Shown here: piece after piece, positions 8,349 to 17,183 of the stretch
How positions within the stretch are numbered: position 1 is the first letter of the stretch
How the letters are laid out: each line of letters opens with the position of its first letter
NCBI GenBank assembly: GCA_050012775.1
Contig: JBEKGN010000008.1
Span: 93,196-157,195 of the forward strand
DNA: 64,000 nucleotides
From: Roseiarcus sp050012775
GTDB lineage: Bacteria > Pseudomonadota > Alphaproteobacteria > Rhizobiales > Beijerinckiaceae
Reading direction: 5' to 3'
Position numbers and translations under genes: made by a program
Notes under the pieces: generated by a model
Told to the model about the DNA's origin: nothing
What the model saw: only the letters and a program-made list of their open reading frames with translations
The model's database searches: none

Positions 8349-9899
8349 GTGCGCTCGCGCCTTTCCTGGCTTGGCCGAGTTCGACGCATCGTTCTGGGCG
8401 CGCTGGCGCTGGCCTCTTGCGTTTCGACCGCCGCGGGCTTCGCGCAGGAGGCCTCGACGGACGCGTTCGGCCTGCGCGACGAAACCGGAGCGCTGGCGAC
8501 CCTCATGGCGACGCCGGCCGGCGCGAGCCTCGACCCATCCGCGCCCGACGAAGCGAACCCCGCGACCGAGAAGAAGAAACCACGCCCCAAAAGAGCGCCG
8601 AAGTCCCCGCCGTCGCTGCGCGCTTATCCCGGCGCCCAACGGCTGGGCCACCGCGGCGGCCCGGCCGATCTCGTCTCCGGCGAGACGCCCTCGCCGACGA
8701 TCGCCGCGATCCCGCCTCCTCCGCCTCGGCGCCGACCGGCGATCGACGACAAGCCTTTCGACCCCGTGGGGATCGGCGTCGGCGATCTCAAATTGACGCC
8801 CTATGTGGAAGAGGACGCGGGTTGGGCCTCGAACCCCGCCTCGGCGCCAGGCCCGCAAAAGGGGTCGGCTTTCGAGACCAGCGAAGCGGGCCTGGCGTTG
8901 CAGTCCGACTGGTCGCGAAGCGATCTGCACGGCGCGCTGAAGGGCGGCTACACCGACTATTTCTCCGATCCTCGCGACAACGCCCCTTACGGCAGCGGCG
9001 CCTTGGACGGTCGGCTCGACGTGACGCGCGATCTGTCGTTCGACGCCGAGGGTCGGTTCAACGTCAGCGAGCAAACGCTTGCCTCGCTCGGCCTGGTGTC
9101 GGGCGCCGCGGCCGGCGCGACGGAACATCCCCTGGTCGAGACTGCCGGCGCCACCGTCGGAGGCGCGCAAAAATTCGGCGACCTGACCTTGGCGCTGCAC
9201 GGAACCCTCGACCGCACGCTGTATCAGAATGCGACGCTTCCCGGAGGCGTCGTGGCGCCCCTCTCCACCGACGATTTCAACGACTGGGGCCTGCGCGCGC
9301 GCGCGTCGTACCAGATCAGTCCCCTCATTTCGCCCTTCGTCGAAGTCGGGCTGGACGCCCGCCGCTACGACGCCGGCCTGGATTTCAACGGCTACGCCCG
9401 CAATTCCGACGGCGTCCTGGGGCGCGGCGGCGCGACGCTGGCCTTCACGCAGCAACTGACGGGCGAAGCGAGCCTGGGTTACGGCGAGCGCGCGTATCAG
9501 GATCCGCGGCTGCCCGATATGCGTAGCCCGCTCATCGACGCCTCGCTGATCTGGTCGGCGACGCCGTTGACCACGCTCACCGCGAAGGCGCAGACGAATC
9601 TCGCGGATACGATCACGCCCGGCGCCTCCGGCGCGGTGGCGCACGCCTATACGATCGACGTCGCTCACGCCCTGACGCGCAGCTTCACGCTGGGCGCCTC
9701 GGCGGGATACGCCAGCGACGATTACGTCGGCGTCGCGCTTCGCGATTCCACGACGACCCTCGGGCTGCGCGCCGAATACCATCTGTCGCGAGACTTCGTT
9801 CTCAAGGCGAGCGCGACGCGCCAGCAATACGCGTCGAGCGCGCCCAATTCGAACTATATCGCCAACGTCTTCATGCTGGGGCTGCGGCTGCAACGGTGA
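8349..9899 (+). CDS. outer-membrane beta-barrel protein (BBP2-like)
   Basis: 516 residues from GTG 8349, chosen because AAAGGAG ends five bases before it; an in-frame GTG at 8343 would lie on the Shine-Dalgarno itself. A signal peptide (RIVLGALALASCVSTAAGFA) is followed by a Lys/Pro/Arg-rich periplasmic linker (about residues 60-140, with a run of prolines), then roughly 370 residues of alternating aromatic and small residues typical of transmembrane strands, ending GLRLQR. The pattern matches the beta-barrel family with the BBP2 domain; its cargo is unknown. Neighbours suggest a link to surface polysaccharide. Confidence 0.8.
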   Translation: MRSRLSWLGRVRRIVLGALALASCVSTAAGFAQEASTDAFGLRDETGALATLMATPAGASLDPSAPDEANPATEKKKPRPKRAPKSPPSLRAYPGAQRLGHRGGPADLVSGETPSPTIAAIPPPPPRRRPAIDDKPFDPVGIGVGDLKLTPYVEEDAGWASNPASAPGPQKGSAFETSEAGLALQSDWSRSDLHGALKGGYTDYFSDPRDNAPYGSGALDGRLDVTRDLSFDAEGRFNVSEQTLASLGLVSGAAAGATEHPLVETAGATVGGAQKFGDLTLALHGTLDRTLYQNATLPGGVVAPLSTDDFNDWGLRARASYQISPLISPFVEVGLDARRYDAGLDFNGYARNSDGVLGRGGATLAFTQQLTGEASLGYGERAYQDPRLPDMRSPLIDASLIWSATPLTTLTAKAQTNLADTITPGASGAVAHAYTIDVAHALTRSFTLGASAGYASDDYVGVALRDSTTTLGLRAEYHLSRDFVLKASATRQQYASSAPNSNYIANVFMLGLRLQR

Positions 9900-9941
9900 G
9901 CAAGGAGCCTCGCGTCCCGCAAAGCCCCGTGCGCCGTTCGA

Positions 9942-10823
9942 TCACAGGACGAGCTTTCTGATTTCCTCGCGCAACGCCGCCGACAGGTCCTCGCGCTCCA
10001 GCGCGAAGGCGATATTCGCCGTCAGGAAGCCCAATTTCGATCCGCAATCGTAGGTTCGCCCGTCGAACCGCACGCCGTGAAAGAACTGCGTCTTGGCCAG
10101 TTCGATCATGCCGTCGGTCAATTGGAACTCGCCGCCGGCGCCCCTCTCGACAGACTGCAAAATCTTGAAGATCTCGGGCTGCAGAATGTATCGACCGGAA
10201 ATGATCAGATTCGAGGGCGCCGCGCCTCGCGCGGGCTTTTCCACCATTCCCTTGATTTCGAACGTGTGTCCGAAGTCGGCGCCGACGGCGACGATGCCGT
10301 ATTGGTGCGTCTCCTCCGGGCGAACCTCCTCGACCGCGACGATATTGCCACCGTGTTTGGCGTAAGCCTCGACGCATTGGGCGAGGCAGCGGCTCTGTCG
10401 CGCCCCGGTCGCGGTGATCATGTCGGGCAGGAGGAGCGCGAAGGGCTCGTCGCCGACGAGGTCTCGCGCGCACCAGACGGCATGGCCGAGGCCGAGCGGG
10501 GCTTGCTGGCGCGTGAAGCTCGCGGCGCCCTCCGGCAGCATGTCGGCCGCCAAAGCGTCGATCTCCTTTTGCTTGCCGCGCTTTCTGAGCGTGTCCTCGA
10601 GTTCGTAAGCAAAGTCAAAATGGTCCTCGATGACGCCTTTGTTGCGTCCGGTGACGAAAATGAATTGTTCGACGCCCGCCGCCCGCGCTTCATCGACGAC
10701 GTGCTGCAAGGTCGGGCGGTCGACGACCGTGAGCATCTCCTTCGGGATCGCTTTGGTCGCGGGCAAGAACCGAGTGCCGAGGCCGGCGACCGGCAGGACC
10801 GCCTTGCGGATGGGTTTGTGCAT
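9942..10823 (-). CDS. galU: UTP-glucose-1-phosphate uridylyltransferase (GalU)
   Basis: 293 residues, the normal size. It makes UDP-glucose for envelope polysaccharides. The nucleotidyltransferase start is AVLPVAGLGTRFLPATKAIP with the signature G-x-G-T-R-x-L-P and the catalytic Lys in PKEMLTVVDRP; later EKPARGAAPSNLIISGRYIL and YDCGSKLGFLTANI are GalU-specific. It is divergent from galE across 184 bases, so the two genes of UDP-glucose/UDP-galactose supply are arranged back to back. Confidence 0.97.
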   Translation of the reverse strand: MHKPIRKAVLPVAGLGTRFLPATKAIPKEMLTVVDRPTLQHVVDEARAAGVEQFIFVTGRNKGVIEDHFDFAYELEDTLRKRGKQKEIDALAADMLPEGAASFTRQQAPLGLGHAVWCARDLVGDEPFALLLPDMITATGARQSRCLAQCVEAYAKHGGNIVAVEEVRPEETHQYGIVAVGADFGHTFEIKGMVEKPARGAAPSNLIISGRYILQPEIFKILQSVERGAGGEFQLTDGMIELAKTQFFHGVRFDGRTYDCGSKLGFLTANIAFALEREDLSAALREEIRKLVL

Positions 10824-11007
10824 TCGAGTGAAGCCTTTCCAGACGAATTCTCAGCGCGGCGATCAAAAAAGGCAATGACGCGCGCGAGTCCAGCCATTAA
10901 GTCGATCGAAGTGAATTTCACACGAGGCGCACGACTAGCAGCCGTGACTCGTTGATTGAAGCGATTTTGTTAAAATGACGTGAGCCCCGGGGCATTGCGA
11001 GGCGAAA

Positions 11008-11994
11008 ATGGCGGTTCTGGTTACAGGCGGCGCCGGCTATATCGGCGGCCACATGAATCTGGGTCTTCTCGACGCGGGCGAGAAGGTGGTCGTTCTCGAT
11101 GATTTGTCAACGGGCTTCGCCTGGGCGGTTCCGGATGCGGCGAAACTCGTGGTCGGCGATTTCGGCGATGCCGAATTGGTCTCGCGACTCATCCAAGAGC
11201 ATGAAATCGACGCCATCGCGCATTTCGCCGCGAAAATCGTCGTCCCGGAATCGGTCGCCGATCCGCTGGGCTATTACCTCAACAATACGGCCAAGGCGCT
11301 CAATCTGATCCAATGCGCGGTCAAGGGCGGGGTGCGAAACTTCATCTTCTCCTCCACCGCCGCCGTCTACGGCGAGACATCCTCGGAGCCCGTCGGCGAG
11401 GACGCCCCGCTCAATCCGATCTCTCCTTACGGCCGCTCCAAGCTGATGGTCGAATGGATGTTGCAGGACGCGAGCCGCGCCTATGATTTGCGCCATGTTG
11501 CGCTGCGCTATTTCAACGTCGCGGGCGCCGATCCCAAGGGGCGCCTGGGTCAGTCGACGCCGAACGCGACGCATTTGATCAAGCGCGGCGTTCAGACGGC
11601 GCTCGGGCTTTATCCCAGCATGGACATATTCGGCGAAGATTATCCCACCCGCGACGGCACCTGCGTGCGCGACTACATCCAGGTCACCGATCTCGTCGAC
11701 GCGCATCTGGCGGCGCTCGCTTATCTGCGCCGAGGCGGGGACAGCCTGACGTGCAATTGCGGTTACGGCCACGGCGCGACGGTGAAGGAAGTCATCGAGG
11801 TCGTGAAACGCGTCTCCGGCGTCGATTTCACGGTGAACCACGTCGGGCGGCGCGCCGGCGATCCCGCAGCGATCGTCGCCGAGGCCGAGCGCGTGCGGCG
11901 CATGCTGGGGTGGCGGCCCCGACGCGACAACCTCGACGATATCGTCAGGCAGGCGCTGGATTGGGAACGGCGCTTGCATAATCGGCGGAGTTGA
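11008..11994 (+). CDS. galE: UDP-glucose 4-epimerase (GalE)
   Basis: 328-residue short-chain dehydrogenase-type epimerase that interconverts UDP-glucose and UDP-galactose using bound NAD. It shows the NAD-binding VLVTGGAGYIGGH, the catalytic Ser in FSSTAAVYGE and the Y-x-x-x-K pair in SPYGRSKLMVEW, followed by RYFNVAGADPKGRLGQ and GTCVRDYIQVTDL of galE. It faces away from galU and supplies sugar nucleotides for the same polysaccharide pathway. AGGCGAAA lies just before the ATG. Confidence 0.96.
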   Translation: MAVLVTGGAGYIGGHMNLGLLDAGEKVVVLDDLSTGFAWAVPDAAKLVVGDFGDAELVSRLIQEHEIDAIAHFAAKIVVPESVADPLGYYLNNTAKALNLIQCAVKGGVRNFIFSSTAAVYGETSSEPVGEDAPLNPISPYGRSKLMVEWMLQDASRAYDLRHVALRYFNVAGADPKGRLGQSTPNATHLIKRGVQTALGLYPSMDIFGEDYPTRDGTCVRDYIQVTDLVDAHLAALAYLRRGGDSLTCNCGYGHGATVKEVIEVVKRVSGVDFTVNHVGRRAGDPAAIVAEAERVRRMLGWRPRRDNLDDIVRQALDWERRLHNRRS

Positions 11995-12105
11995 TCGGGC
12001 GACGCCGCCGCGAGACAGTGATAATCGCGCCGGGGAAAGCGAGCCGAGCCATGCCGAGCCGGCGCGATCGCGGGCGTTTGGTCGCGGCGCCCAAGGTTCG
12101 GGCTT

Positions 12106-12141
12106 TACAATGACGGCGACAACGTACAATGACGGCGACAA
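12106..12141. repeat. 19-base tandem repeat upstream of the transporter operon
   Basis: TACAATGACGGCGACAA occurs at 12106-12122 and again at 12125-12141, so the period is 19 bases. It lies 65-100 bases before the chosen start of the first ATPase gene. It could be a pair of same-facing regulator sites; if translation began at ATG 12110 it would instead encode a repeated peptide. Confidence 0.6.
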
Positions 12142-12205
12142 AATATTGAGTTTGGGGAAACGGCAATTGGGGGCGGACGGGCATGCGGGCGGGCGGGCGG
12201 CGGCG

Positions 12206-12961
12206 ATGAGCGAGGACTATATCCTTGTCACCGAGCGCCTGGGCAAGTCTTTTGGCGACTTCGCCGCGGTGAGCGACGTCGACCTCAGGGTCAAGCGCGG
12301 CTCGATCCACGCCTTGATCGGGCCCAACGGGGCGGGGAAGACGACCTGCTTCAACATGCTGACGAAATTCGTCAAACCGACCTCCGGCCGTATCTTTTTC
12401 AACAACCGCGACATTACCGGGGTTCGGCCGGCCGACGTGGCTCGTTTGGGGCTGGTCCGCTCTTTCCAGATTTCCGCGGTGTTTCCGCATTTGACCGCGC
12501 TGGAGAACGTCCGCGTCGCGTTGCAGCGCAAGCGCGGCGACTCGTTCGATTTCTGGCGTTCGAAGCGGGTTCTAGAGCCGCTCAACGAGCGGGCGATGGC
12601 GCTGCTCGCCGACGTCGGGCTCGCCGATTGGGCCGGTTCGATCGCCGTCGAGATTTCCTATGGCCGCAAACGCGCTCTCGAGATCGCGACGACGCTCGCC
12701 CTCGATCCGGAAATGCTGTTGCTCGACGAGCCCATGGCGGGGATGGGCCATGAAGACATCGAGCGCATCGCCGCCCTCATCCGGCGCGTTTCCGCCAATC
12801 GCACGATTCTGATGGTCGAACACAATCTGCAAGTGGTGGCGAACCTGTCGGATCGCATTACCGTGCTGACGCGCGGGCGTGTGCTCGCGGAGGGGGATTA
12901 CAAGACCGTGTCGGAAAACGCCGAAGTGAAGCAGGCCTATCTCGGGGTCGGCAATGGCTGA
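12206..12961 (+). CDS. livG: branched-chain amino acid-type ABC transporter ATP-binding protein (LivG-like)
   Basis: ATPase subunit of a hydrophobic-amino-acid-uptake (HAAT) ABC importer, 251 residues from ATG 12206 (MSEDYIL). It has Walker A GPNGAGKTTCFN, the signature-like ISYGRKRALEIA, Walker B MLLLDEPMAGMG and the switch His in LMVEHNLQVV. An in-frame ATG at 12110 would add 32 residues that include a translated DNA repeat, so the shorter form is preferred. Its last 8 bases overlap the next ATPase gene. The substrate is not shown by the sequence. Confidence 0.88.
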   Translation: MSEDYILVTERLGKSFGDFAAVSDVDLRVKRGSIHALIGPNGAGKTTCFNMLTKFVKPTSGRIFFNNRDITGVRPADVARLGLVRSFQISAVFPHLTALENVRVALQRKRGDSFDFWRSKRVLEPLNERAMALLADVGLADWAGSIAVEISYGRKRALEIATTLALDPEMLLLDEPMAGMGHEDIERIAALIRRVSANRTILMVEHNLQVVANLSDRITVLTRGRVLAEGDYKTVSENAEVKQAYLGVGNG

Positions 12962-13703
12962 GCTCTCCAGGGCCGCGGGCAACGCGGAGCCCGCCGCGGC
13001 GCAGCCGCTGCTCGCCGTCGCGGGTCTGCAAGCCTGGTACGGCGAATCGCACATTCTGCACGGCGTCGATTTCGACGTTCGGCCGGGCGAGGTCGTCACG
13101 CTGCTCGGGCGCAACGGGGCGGGCAAGACGACGACGCTCAAGTCGATCATGGGCATCGTCGCCAAGCGCAGCGGCTCGGCGAAGATCGCAGGCAGGGAGA
13201 CGGTCGGCCTGTCCTCGGATCGAATCGCGCGGCTCGGCGTGGCGATCTGTCCCGAGGAGCGAGGCATTTTCGCCAGCCTGAGCGTGCGCGAAAACCTCAT
13301 GCTGCCGCCGAAGATCACGAAAGAGGGCGGGCTGACGCTCGAACGCATTTTCGCGCTGTTCCCGAACCTCGGGGAGCGTCTGAACAGCGGCGGCGGCAAG
13401 CTGTCGGGCGGCGAACAGCAGATGTTGGCGATCGCGCGAATCCTGCGCACCGGCGCGCAGTTCCTGATGCTCGACGAACCCACCGAAGGGTTGGCGCCGG
13501 TCATCATTCAACAGATCGGGCGCACGATCGCCGAACTGAAGCGCGAGGGTTTCACGATTCTGCTGGTCGAGCAGAATTTCCGTTTTGCTTCGACGGTCGC
13601 CGACCGCTATTTCGTCATGGAGCACGGTCGGGTCATCGACGCCTTCGCCAATTCCGAGTTGAGCGCGAATATGCAGAAGCTGCACGAATATCTCGGCGTT
13701 TGA
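12954..13703 (+). CDS. livF: branched-chain amino acid-type ABC transporter ATP-binding protein (LivF-like)
   Basis: Second ATPase of the HAAT importer, 249 residues, translationally coupled to livG by an 8-base overlap. Walker A GRNGAGKTTTLKS, signature LSGGEQQMLAIAR, Walker B FLMLDEPTEGLAP and the switch HIS equivalent in LLVEQNF are all present; PEERGIFASLSVRENL is typical of LivF. The two ATPases pair beneath the LivH-LivM permease dimer. Confidence 0.92.
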   Translation: MAELSRAAGNAEPAAAQPLLAVAGLQAWYGESHILHGVDFDVRPGEVVTLLGRNGAGKTTTLKSIMGIVAKRSGSAKIAGRETVGLSSDRIARLGVAICPEERGIFASLSVRENLMLPPKITKEGGLTLERIFALFPNLGERLNSGGGKLSGGEQQMLAIARILRTGAQFLMLDEPTEGLAPVIIQQIGRTIAELKREGFTILLVEQNFRFASTVADRYFVMEHGRVIDAFANSELSANMQKLHEYLGV

Positions 13704-13742
13704 CCCGCCTCGATCGATGAAAGTCCCATGGGGAGGATGCGC

Positions 13743-13895
13743 GTGAATAGCTGGGGTCCGCACACGAACCTCGCGAGTTTGCGGCCGGCGCCGGCGATCT
13801 TCGCCGACCCAGGCGCGATTGCGCCGCGCGTGTCGCGCCGCGGGCCTTTCCCCGCCCGGATTCGCGCCGGGTCGCAATCGACCGAGGAGAGTTGA
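13743..13895 (+). CDS. possible 50-residue leader protein before livH
   Basis: A short frame that fills the livF-livH gap. GTG 13743 has GGAGG six bases upstream (13732-13736), better than any start signal expected by chance, and the stop at 13893 lies just before the livH ATG at 13900. The product (NSWGPHTNLASLRPAPAIFA near its start) is Pro/Arg-rich and matches nothing I know. It may be a leader peptide that couples translation to livH or simply a chance frame in GC-rich DNA. Confidence 0.3.
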   Translation: MNSWGPHTNLASLRPAPAIFADPGAIAPRVSRRGPFPARIRAGSQSTEES

Positions 13896-13899
13896 GACG

Positions 13900-14787
13900 A
13901 TGTTTCTCGGGCACGCCATTACGACGCAGCAACTTTATGGACAGCTGCTGATCGGGCTCATCAACGGCTCGTTCTATGCGTTGTTGAGCCTCGGCCTCGC
14001 CGTGATTTTCGGCATGTTGAACATCGTCAATTTCGCCCATGGCGCGCTCTACATGGTCGGCGCGTTCGGCGCATATTTCCTTCTGCACGGCTTGGGTCTC
14101 AATTATTGGTGGGCGCTCATCGGGTCGCCTTTGATCGTCGGCGCGCTGGGCGCCGTCATCGAGCGCACGCTTCTGTATCGGCTGAGGGGCCTCGATCCGC
14201 TCTACGGATTGCTTCTCACCTTCGGTCTGGCCTTGGTGATCCAGGGCCTGTTTCAGAATTTTTACGGCGCGTCCGGAATGCCCTACGCGATCCCGCCGGA
14301 ATTGTCGGGCGGGCGCAACCTCGGCTTCATGTTCCTGCCGAACTATCGCGCCTGGGTGATCGTGTTTTCGGCGTTCGTGTGTTTTTCGACCTGGTTCACC
14401 ATCGAGAAGACGAAGCTCGGCGCCTATTTGCGCGCGGCGACGGAAAACCCGGCTCTCGTGCGCGCGTTCGGCGTCAACGTGCCGCGGATGATCACGCTGA
14501 CCTACGGATTCGGGGTCGGGCTGGCCGCGCTGGCCGGCGTGCTCGCGGCGCCGATCAATCAGGTCCGCCCCGGCATGGGCGCCGACATCATCGCCGTCGT
14601 TTTCGCGGTGGTGGTGATCGGCGGCATGGGTTCGATCCTCGGATCGATCGTGACCGGCTTCGTTCTCGGCGTCGTCGAAGGCCTGACCAAGGTGTTCTAT
14701 CCGGAAGCGTCGAACACCGTCGTCTTCGTCATCATGGCGATCGTCCTCCTCATCAAACCGGCGGGTCTCTTTGGAAAAGTCGCATAA
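13900..14787 (+). CDS. livH: branched-chain amino acid-type ABC transporter permease (LivH-like)
   Basis: 295-residue inner-membrane permease with about eight hydrophobic segments. It starts at ATG 13900 behind GAGGAGAG; a longer in-frame start at 13819 would prefix 27 polar residues. Family features are INGSFYALLSLGLAVIFGML then NIVNFAHGALYMVGAF at the N-terminus and GMGADIIAVVFAVVVIGGMG with GSILGSIVTGF near the C-terminus, the coupling-helix region. Only 1 base separates it from livM. Confidence 0.93.
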   Translation: MFLGHAITTQQLYGQLLIGLINGSFYALLSLGLAVIFGMLNIVNFAHGALYMVGAFGAYFLLHGLGLNYWWALIGSPLIVGALGAVIERTLLYRLRGLDPLYGLLLTFGLALVIQGLFQNFYGASGMPYAIPPELSGGRNLGFMFLPNYRAWVIVFSAFVCFSTWFTIEKTKLGAYLRAATENPALVRAFGVNVPRMITLTYGFGVGLAALAGVLAAPINQVRPGMGADIIAVVFAVVVIGGMGSILGSIVTGFVLGVVEGLTKVFYPEASNTVVFVIMAIVLLIKPAGLFGKVA

Positions 14788-14788
14788 G

Positions 14789-15757
14789 ATGAGCACAAAC
14801 CCGGTCGCGGCGCCGACAAACCCGTTCACGCGCGAGGGCCGCGAATTCGGCGTCGCCTTTCTGATCATGCTGGTCTTGATCGGCGTTGCGCCGTTCGTCG
14901 CCTATCCCTTTTTCGTCATGCAGGCGCTTTGCTTCGCGCTGTTCGCCAGCGCGTTCAACCTGCTGATCGGTTATGTCGGGCTGCTGTCTTTCGGCCACGC
15001 GATGTTCCTGGGATCGGCGAGCTACGTCTGCGCCCATGCCGCCAAGGTCTGGGGGCTCGAGCCCGAGCTGGCGATCCTGGTGGGCGTCGCCTGCTCGGCT
15101 TTCCTCGGCCTGATCGCCGGCGCGCTTTCGATTCGCTCGCAGGGCATCTATTTCGCGATGATCACCGTGGCCCTGTCGCAGATGATCTATTTCTTCTGCG
15201 TCGAGGCGCCGTTCACCCACGGCGAGGACGGCATCCAGGCGGTTCCGCAAGGCTACGTCTTCGGCCTGATCGATTTGTCCAAGCCGACGGCGCTTTATCT
15301 CTTCACCGCGGCGATATTCCTTTTCGGCTTTCTGGCGGTCTATCGCACGGTCAATTCGCCGTTCGGCGAAATTCTCAAGGCGATCCGCGAGAACGAGCCG
15401 CGCGCGATTTCGCTGGGCTACCGCGTCGCGCGCTACAAGCTGGCGGCCTTCGTTCTTTCCGCCGCGCTGGCCGGGCTCGCGGGCGCGACCAAGGCGATCG
15501 TGGTGCAAAACGCCTCCTTGACGGATGTCGGCTTCGCCATGTCCGGCGAAGTGGTGCTGATGACCCTGCTGGGCGGCATGGGCACGCTCTATGGCCCGGT
15601 CGTCGGCGCGCTCGTCGTCGTTTCCATGCAGAACTATCTCGCGCAATACGGCCAATGGGTCACGGTGATCCAAGGCGCCGTTTTCGTCGCTTGCGTCTTG
15701 CTGTTTCGCCGCGGCATCGTCGGGGAGATCGGCAAAGCGCTCAAATGGTCGATCTGA
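14789..15757 (+). CDS. livM: branched-chain amino acid-type ABC transporter permease (LivM-like)
   Basis: Second permease of the HAAT importer, 322 residues from ATG 14789 (an in-frame TTG at 14771 lies inside livH). Hydrophobic segments alternate with the family marks ASAFNLLIGYVGLLSFGHAM, IRSQGIYFAMITVALSQM and EVVLMTLLGGMGTLYGPVVG. No periplasmic binding-protein gene adjoins the four transporter genes, which is unusual for this class, so the binding protein must be encoded elsewhere. The end converges on the reductase gene with an 18-base gap. Confidence 0.93.
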   Translation: MSTNPVAAPTNPFTREGREFGVAFLIMLVLIGVAPFVAYPFFVMQALCFALFASAFNLLIGYVGLLSFGHAMFLGSASYVCAHAAKVWGLEPELAILVGVACSAFLGLIAGALSIRSQGIYFAMITVALSQMIYFFCVEAPFTHGEDGIQAVPQGYVFGLIDLSKPTALYLFTAAIFLFGFLAVYRTVNSPFGEILKAIRENEPRAISLGYRVARYKLAAFVLSAALAGLAGATKAIVVQNASLTDVGFAMSGEVVLMTLLGGMGTLYGPVVGALVVVSMQNYLAQYGQWVTVIQGAVFVACVLLFRRGIVGEIGKALKWSI

Positions 15758-15775
15758 GGCGGCGCCGGGCGCGCC

Positions 15776-17011
15776 TCAAGCTTTCGACGACAGCGCGAGC
15801 TTGCGCAGATCGAATTGCGGATCGGCGGCCTGCTCGGGCGTGAGGGGCAGGGCGCCGGCGATGATTCGCCGCGCCGCCATGTGCTCGGCGCCGCGGTTGA
15901 CCGTCTCCACCGTCGCGAGCGCCGGCCCGCGAAAGCCGAAAGCCGCGAAGGCGCGCGATTTCGGGTCGCCGCGCAGCTCCCAGCGATCGACCCCGTGCGA
16001 CAGGCCGGCGATCTGCAGTTTGAGGTCTCCCTGGTCGCTCCAGAACCAGGGCGTCGCGGCGTAGGGCTCGGCCTTGCCCGTCAGTCGCCGGGCGACGCAG
16101 CGCGCCTGGTCGGTGGCGTTCTGGACCGATTCGAGACGCAGCGGCAGGCCGAGCGAGGCGTGCGAAAATTGCGCGCAGTCGCCGATCGCGGAAACGGCGG
16201 GATCGGAAGTCGCGAGCCATTCGTCGACGACGATTCCGTTGGCGCAGGTCAGGCCGGCTTCGCGCGCCAAGCGATCCTCGGCGAAGACGCCGACGCCGAC
16301 GATGACGACATCCGCGCGAAGGCGCTCGCCGTTCGACAGGACCACCTCTTCGGCTTCTCCCGACGATCCCTCGATCGAGGCGACGCCGACGCCGAAGCGG
16401 AACTTCGCGCCGAACGCCTGGTGAGCCTCGAGGAAAAACGAAGACGTCAACGGAGAAACGGCGCGCCCCAGCGGGCGATCGGCGATCTCGACGATGGCGA
16501 CCTCCCCGCCCAGGGCCAACGCGGTGGCGGCGATTTCCAGGCCGATGAATCCTGCGCCGATGACGACGACGCGGCGACCCGGCCCCAGCCGCTGGCGAAT
16601 CGTTTGGGCGTCGACGATGTTGCGCAGGCCGAGGACGCCGCCGAGATCGGCGCCGGGGACGTCGAGCGGCCGCGGCCGGGCGCCGGTTGCCAGGATCAGA
16701 TGGTCGAACGGCGCCGCCCCGCCCGAGGAAAGCTCGACGCGCTTCGAGCGCAGGTCGATGCGCAAGGCCCGTTCGCCGAGGCGCAGATCGATATCGCGCT
16801 CGCGATAAAACTGTTCGGCGCGCAGCGGCAGGCCGGCGAGATCCAAATCTCCCTTGAGAAACGCCTTCGACAGCGGCGGGCGCTGGTATGGCAATTCCGC
16901 TTCGCCCGAAAGCAGGACGATCTCGTCCGCGCCGCCCTCTTCGCGCAGGCTCGCGGCGACCTGAACGCCCGCGTGACCGGCTCCGACGATGACGATCGAG
17001 CGGCGCGACAT
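15776..17011 (-). CDS. FAD-dependent NAD(P)H:ferredoxin/rubredoxin reductase
   Basis: 411 residues from ATG 17011. Two dinucleotide folds are visible: FAD-binding IVIVGAGHAGVQVAASLRE at the N-terminus and NAD(P)-binding VVVIGAGFIGLEIAATALAL near residue 150; ATGARPRPLDVPG and SAIGDCAQFSHASLG close the FAD site. A C-terminal reductase domain follows (residues about 325-411). This is the architecture of BphA4, AlkT and similar reductases that feed electrons to ferredoxin- or rubredoxin-dependent oxygenases. No oxygenase is adjacent, so the partner is unknown. An in-frame start at 17110 is less likely. Confidence 0.88.
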   Translation of the reverse strand: MSRRSIVIVGAGHAGVQVAASLREEGGADEIVLLSGEAELPYQRPPLSKAFLKGDLDLAGLPLRAEQFYRERDIDLRLGERALRIDLRSKRVELSSGGAAPFDHLILATGARPRPLDVPGADLGGVLGLRNIVDAQTIRQRLGPGRRVVVIGAGFIGLEIAATALALGGEVAIVEIADRPLGRAVSPLTSSFFLEAHQAFGAKFRFGVGVASIEGSSGEAEEVVLSNGERLRADVVIVGVGVFAEDRLAREAGLTCANGIVVDEWLATSDPAVSAIGDCAQFSHASLGLPLRLESVQNATDQARCVARRLTGKAEPYAATPWFWSDQGDLKLQIAGLSHGVDRWELRGDPKSRAFAAFGFRGPALATVETVNRGAEHMAARRIIAGALPLTPEQAADPQFDLRKLALSSKA

Positions 17012-17183
17012 GGCTTCTCCCAGAGCAAGACGATCGGGCCGATAGCATTCGGCGGCGCGAACGAAGGCGTGAGCGCGGCGCAAAAGCGTCGGCGGCCGAC
17101 GACCTATCATGAATTCCCCGCCGGACGATACAAGCGCATCGGGGCGGGCGCGACCTTTTATCGCCGCGCGCGCCGCGACGATT

